From Sphingomonas sanguinis NBRC 13937 (GTDB lineage Bacteria > Pseudomonadota > Alphaproteobacteria > Sphingomonadales > Sphingomonadaceae): a stretch of DNA of 64,000 nucleotides. The stretch lies in assembly GCF_001591005.1 (NCBI RefSeq), contig NZ_BCTY01000005.1:1-64000 (forward strand), in the 5' to 3' direction. Below the pieces are notes generated by a model that was not told the origin of the DNA, made no database searches, and saw only the letters and a program-made list of their open reading frames with translations. Shown one piece after another: positions 63,019-64,000 of this stretch (positions are counted from its first letter, which is position 1; each line of letters opens with the position of its first letter). The position numbers and the translations under genes were made by a program.

Positions 63019-64000
63019 GCGACCTCCACGCCCGTGCCGAGGCGGCAGGGCTGTCGCGCGAGTGGCAGGATGCCAAGGGACAGGCGCAATGCGTGTCGGA
63101 CGAGGCGTTGGCGGCGATCCTCGACCGGCTCGATACCGATCATGGCGAACCGGTGTTCGTTTCCAGCGAACTCGATCAGGCCATCGCATTGCCTGGCACG
63201 TGGCGCGATGGACCGGCGCAACTGACGCTCGACAATGGCGAGGTGCGGTCGGTCGTCCTGAACGACGGCATACTCCCAGCCATAGCAGACTGGGGCCATC
63301 ATCGGCTGGAGCAAGGCGGCCGCAGCATCACCGTTGCGGTCGCCCCTGCCCGCTGCCCCGCGCCGCCGCCGGGGCGTCACTGGGGCAGCGCCGTCCAAAT
63401 TCCGTCGCTTCGGGAAGGCGGCGGGGCCTATGGCGATTTTGCCAGCCTGGCGATGGCCGCCCGGACGCTGGGCCAGTCCGGCGCTTCGGCCCTTGCGATC
63501 AGTCCCGTCCATGCCCTCTTCCCCGCCGATGCCAGCCGGTTCAGCCCCTATGCCCCGTCGAGCCGCCTGTTCCGCAACATCTGGCTCGCTCCCGCTGGAG
63601 ACCCAGTCAACGATTCTCCGCCGCTGATCGACTGGGCAACGGCGGCGCCCGACCGCTTGCGCGACCTCCGGCTGGCCTATGACCGACTGGATGATAAGAG
63701 CCGGTCGGACGTCGCCCGGTGGCGGCACGAGCAGGGCGAGCGGCTGGAAGCGCAGGTCCGTTTCGATGCGTTGCAAGCACATTTCTACGCTCGGGACCGG
63801 GCGCAGGGGTGGCGCGATTGGCCATCCGAATATCATGATCCGACCGGAGCGGCGGTGACCCATTTCGTGGCTGAGCATGAGGATGCGATCGCCTTCTACG
63901 CCTTTGCCCAATGGTGGGCCGACTGTGCACTGGCGCAGGCATCGACCGCCGCGCGCAAGGCGGGCATGGGCATCGGGCTGATCGCCGATCTCGCCATTGG
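63015..64000 (+). CDS. malQ: 4-alpha-glucanotransferase MalQ (5' part), at least 328 aa
   Basis: GH77 amylomaltase, cut by the window edge. ATG 63015 overlaps the treZ stop. N-terminal helical domain begins SDLHARAEAAGLSREWQDAKG; the GH77 hallmark SRFSPYAPSSRLFRN-type stretch (P-Y-x-P-x-S-R) is at about residues 176-190, followed by a long helical insert with HFYARDRAQGWRDWP. The open frame continues to base 64000 at GIGLIADLAIG. Disproportionates maltodextrins to suit TreY/TreZ. Typical length is 600-700 residues. Confidence 0.9.
   Translation, partial: MSDLHARAEAAGLSREWQDAKGQAQCVSDEALAAILDRLDTDHGEPVFVSSELDQAIALPGTWRDGPAQLTLDNGEVRSVVLNDGILPAIADWGHHRLEQGGRSITVAVAPARCPAPPPGRHWGSAVQIPSLREGGGAYGDFASLAMAARTLGQSGASALAISPVHALFPADASRFSPYAPSSRLFRNIWLAPAGDPVNDSPPLIDWATAAPDRLRDLRLAYDRLDDKSRSDVARWRHEQGERLEAQVRFDALQAHFYARDRAQGWRDWPSEYHDPTGAAVTHFVAEHEDAIAFYAFAQWWADCALAQASTAARKAGMGIGLIADLAI

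Overview
The window is GC-rich, densely packed chromosomal DNA of an alphaproteobacterium, most likely a Sphingomonas or a close sphingomonad. The evidence is the gene content and order: metG-tatD-MBL hydrolase; pyrF-trpF-trpB-trpA-accD-folC; a long patatin-like protein; a cyoABCD-SURF1-RegB/RegA block; and glgX-treZ-malQ. Regulatory sequences also fit: direct-repeat SOS boxes of the alphaproteobacterial type (GTTC-N7-GTTC) and GGAAC-N16/17-CGTT general-stress promoters. No intergenic stretch outside the insertion sequence exceeds about 250 bp.

Layout. 1-2.27 kb: an insertion sequence with an IS1202/ISNCY-type DDE transposase, multiple terminal repeats and about 0.65 kb of non-transposase cargo. 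It lies beside a 28-bp sequence that looks like a chromosomal dif (XerCD) site, which would place the window at the replication terminus. 2.3-10.5 kb: a mostly minus-strand housekeeping run (retropepsin-like protease, MBL hydrolase, TatD, MetRS, DUF423, Kef-type antiporter, NifU-like protein, CvpA, RadA). 10.6-15.8 kb: glycosyltransferase, DUF2218 plus a His-rich PadR repressor, RarA, an RNase H-like protein, tRNA-Thr(UGU) and an EEP-family phosphodiesterase. 15.8-24.2 kb: patatin-like protein, LapA, pyrimidine and tryptophan genes, AccD, FolC. 24.3-40.6 kb: a cysteine-rich protein behind a Fur-like box, AmpG-like permease, response regulator, pseudouridine synthase with a repeat-rich tail, RsmD, MHS transporter, PiT phosphate transporter, UvrD, glycine-zipper protein, prolyl oligopeptidase, alpha/beta hydrolase, FtsB and enolase. 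40.8-44.4 kb: a YqjD/YqjE/YqjK-like membrane-stress module and a DUF885 peptidase. 44.4-53.6 kb: RegA/RegB, SURF1, the cytochrome bo3-type oxidase, an MFS transporter and two small proteins. 53.6-64 kb: hybrid histidine kinase, GH15, Gfo/Idh/MocA oxidoreductase, DUF2934, and glgX-treZ-malQ; malQ runs off the right edge.

How the genes work together. Three regulatory layers can be read from the DNA. (1) LexA-type boxes lie in front of uvrD and in the radA/glycosyltransferase intergenic region. (2) EcfG-type promoters lie in front of an alpha/beta hydrolase (perfect match), the Gfo/Idh gene that leads into the glycogen/trehalose block, the glycine-zipper gene and the YqjDE-like module (weaker matches); trehalose synthesis and envelope protection fit a general stress response. 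(3) Metal-linked sites: a Fur-like palindrome over the promoter of a CCC-motif protein, and tandem operators in front of a PadR regulator that begins with six natural histidines. The most unusual spot is the left end, where an IS sits next to a dif-like site and carries small extra reading frames.
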